Below, piece after piece: positions 62,586 through 64,000 of a stretch of 64,000 nucleotides of DNA. Both the position numbers and the translations under genes were made by a program. The notes under the pieces were generated by a model. The model did not search any database, was not told where the DNA came from, and worked only from the letters and a program-made list of their open reading frames with translations. Every line of letters begins with the position of its first letter. Position 1 is the stretch's first letter. Origin of the DNA: Bacteroides congonensis (GTDB lineage Bacteria; Bacteroidota; Bacteroidia; Bacteroidales; Bacteroidaceae); NCBI RefSeq assembly GCF_900130125.1, contig NZ_FQXY01000011.1, positions 1,740,748-1,804,747 on the forward strand. The letters are read 5' to 3'.

Positions 62586-62616
62586 CAAATATACGGACTT
62601 CTGTGAAATTAGCAAA
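62586..62616 (-). promoter_or_regulatory. Consensus promoter for the candidate small RNA
   Basis: Minus strand: TTTG (62616-62613), 19-bp spacer, TATATTTG (62593-62586). Full match to the Bacteroides consensus. Confidence 0.75.
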
Positions 62617-62651
62617 TAAAACAAGAAAAGACAGATGTTTTATAACATTGA

Positions 62652-63998
62652 TTAAATATTTGATTCTTCAATTCTATTTTTATTAAGTTTTTCGGCGGTT
62701 TGAACACTATATTCCCAATATTTATCACATAATTTCAGATAACTGTTTTCGGCGCTTTTGCCACCTAAGGAAATGGCGTACATCTTTGTCTCTTTTGCTT
62801 TCGCCCGTTCTATGCTTTTGGCCAACATATTATCGACGGGACGCATTTCGAAGTCGGATACGGTAATAATGTCTGCTTCCATGTATCCTTCTTCATTGAT
62901 TTTCCGCAAAGCATGGGTGATAACGGGTTCCATATCCGTGCCACCATGAAAAGACTGGCTGAGGAAATCAACCAGACGGTCGAAGCTGCTTCCTAAATCG
63001 GTGATTTCGATACATTCAATATCGTCGGAGAAAAGGATGATGTAGCATTTCCGGTGCTGTACTTCCGTCAGTTCGGCGATGGCGAGCAGGGTTGACTTTG
63101 CGATTCTTTCCCGCTCTCCTGCCATAGAGCCGGAAGTATCCAGGCAGACGATAAAAGGGCCTTCGGCTTCTTCGGAAACTTCGTTTCCTGCTGTTTTCTT
63201 GTCGTTGACGGGTTGTTTTTCGTGCGATTGATAGTCGATTACCTGGAGCCGCTTTTCTATGAAACGTTCGAAGAAGACGGGTTGCAGGCTTTTTTCGGCC
63301 AGATAGCAGTACTCGAGAGGGAGAAGGCTGTTCAAGTCGTTTCCTTCACAAATACCTGTTATATCACTACGTGTGGCATGGGATACGATTTGTTCCCGAT
63401 GGATTCCCGCAGTCATCTTGAAACGTTTCCGGCTGCTTTGGTGTTTCTTTCCCAATATCTCTACCAATTCGCGGATTACCGGATTCCGTTTGATTGTTTC
63501 TTCATATTCCAGTATTTGCTCCGCTATCTGTTTATGGTTACGAAGTAGCCAGACGAGACGTGAACCGCCACGAACGGGGAGATTCCTGGATAGTGACAGT
63601 TGACGGCGGTAGAAATCGTCACAGAGCTGTTCGATATGTTCCATTTGGTAGTTGAACTCGTTGTTCGAGAGTAACGTATTCCATTTCTCGAAAAAGAGGG
63701 CGCGCAGAGCTTTCCATTCTTTGGTGCGCGGACTGATTGCGGCGAAACGCTGGAGATAATACTTGACGTTCAGGTCTACCAGATGGTATTTCATGGAAAA
63801 AGGATAAGCGCTGTTTTTCAGGAATTGGAGAAATCTGGTGTCGGACGCTTCATCCATTTCGTGAAAATATTCCCATTGGGATGCATAGCGGGAGTAGAAG
63901 TCCTGCAAAGAAGGCAATGTATGACGAAAATACAGATGAATATCCGTGTCCAGTTCTTCGGGGCGGATAATCAGGTTGTGTAGCTGTTCGTCGTACAC
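62652..63998 (-). CDS. VWA-domain protein, ViaA-like (may continue past the window)
   Basis: At least 448 residues; an ATG lies at 63998 but the window ends 2 bp later, so the true start may be beyond. N-terminal 250 residues are helical; the C-terminal VWA domain has a full MIDAS: 'FIVCLDTSGSMAGERERIAK' (DxSxS near 285), Thr in 'SFHGGTDMEPVI', and 'ADIITVSDFEM'. Length and layout resemble ViaA, the partner of the MoxR-type AAA+ ATPase RavA; a ravA-like gene is expected just outside the window, but I cannot see it. Ends 36 bp from the small-RNA promoter. Confidence 0.85.
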   Translation of the reverse strand: MYDEQLHNLIIRPEELDTDIHLYFRHTLPSLQDFYSRYASQWEYFHEMDEASDTRFLQFLKNSAYPFSMKYHLVDLNVKYYLQRFAAISPRTKEWKALRALFFEKWNTLLSNNEFNYQMEHIEQLCDDFYRRQLSLSRNLPVRGGSRLVWLLRNHKQIAEQILEYEETIKRNPVIRELVEILGKKHQSSRKRFKMTAGIHREQIVSHATRSDITGICEGNDLNSLLPLEYCYLAEKSLQPVFFERFIEKRLQVIDYQSHEKQPVNDKKTAGNEVSEEAEGPFIVCLDTSGSMAGERERIAKSTLLAIAELTEVQHRKCYIILFSDDIECIEITDLGSSFDRLVDFLSQSFHGGTDMEPVITHALRKINEEGYMEADIITVSDFEMRPVDNMLAKSIERAKAKETKMYAISLGGKSAENSYLKLCDKYWEYSVQTAEKLNKNRIEESNI

Positions 63999-64000
63999 AT

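Noticed and set aside
62570..62605. Plus-strand ATGAAAAAC start with a Bacteroides-like leader
   Set aside because: The reading frame stops after 11 codons; might be a remnant gene start but cannot be supported.

Overview
The window looks like a chromosome segment from a gut Bacteroides of the B. thetaiotaomicron/ovatus group. The evidence is three SusC/SusD-type loci, family-typical lipoproteins, many promoters matching the Bacteroides consensus (TTTG or TTG, 19-20 bp spacer, TAnnTTTG), and a glycosidase run in the same order as I remember for B. thetaiotaomicron BT0455-BT0460. The species call is an inference.

Positions 1-6.3 kb hold the end of a glycan-uptake locus: the 3' part of a susC, a susD, a surface lipoprotein combining a fimbrillin-like N-terminus with a FISUMP-type C-terminus, and, after a terminator, an alpha/beta-hydrolase esterase. 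Positions 6.3-7.3 kb are a gene-free regulatory region. It holds a pair of perfect 21-bp inverted repeats with the AGTTC-N5-GAACT core, flanking a consensus promoter that points away from the next susC. This is the layout of an invertible (phase-variable) promoter in the OFF orientation.

Positions 7.3-31.9 kb are a host-glycan (mucin/N-glycan) utilisation region: susC/susD, a sialidase, three GH20 beta-hexosaminidases, an SGNH esterase, a fused SGNH + sialate O-acetylesterase + sialate mutarotase, a GH2 beta-mannosidase, and a second susC/susD pair. Together they would de-O-acetylate and remove sialic acid, trim HexNAc and mannose, and import the products.

Positions 32.0-36.4 kb hold a yefM-yoeB toxin-antitoxin pair, grpE-dnaJ and a housekeeping ABC-F ATPase. 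Positions 36.4-51.5 kb look accessory: a VirE/VapE-type primase-helicase, a small unknown protein, a DUF4248 protein, an HU-like protein, a cytosolic peptidoglycan amidase, a 33-residue 'smalltalk' membrane peptide, a two-gene Rhs/YD-repeat system with a variable C-terminal tail and a tiny membrane protein behind it, an LRR lipoprotein and a higBA pair. Several promoters here have dyads lying over the -7 box. Positions 51.5-64 kb return to core-type genes: a BspA-like LRR protein, a CPBP protease, Tex, a sensor kinase translationally coupled to a 5'-nucleotidase-type phosphatase, an AraC regulator, a Crp/Fnr regulator, a lipoprotein, tRNA-Glu and tRNA-Ser, a candidate small RNA, and a ViaA-like VWA protein cut by the window end.

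The strongest leads are the invertible promoter before the 7.3-kb susC, the amidase/smalltalk/HU/VirE cluster feeding into an Rhs effector with a candidate immunity gene, a 21-bp tandem repeat family present at two loci, and a short promoter-to-terminator transcription unit upstream of the tRNAs.
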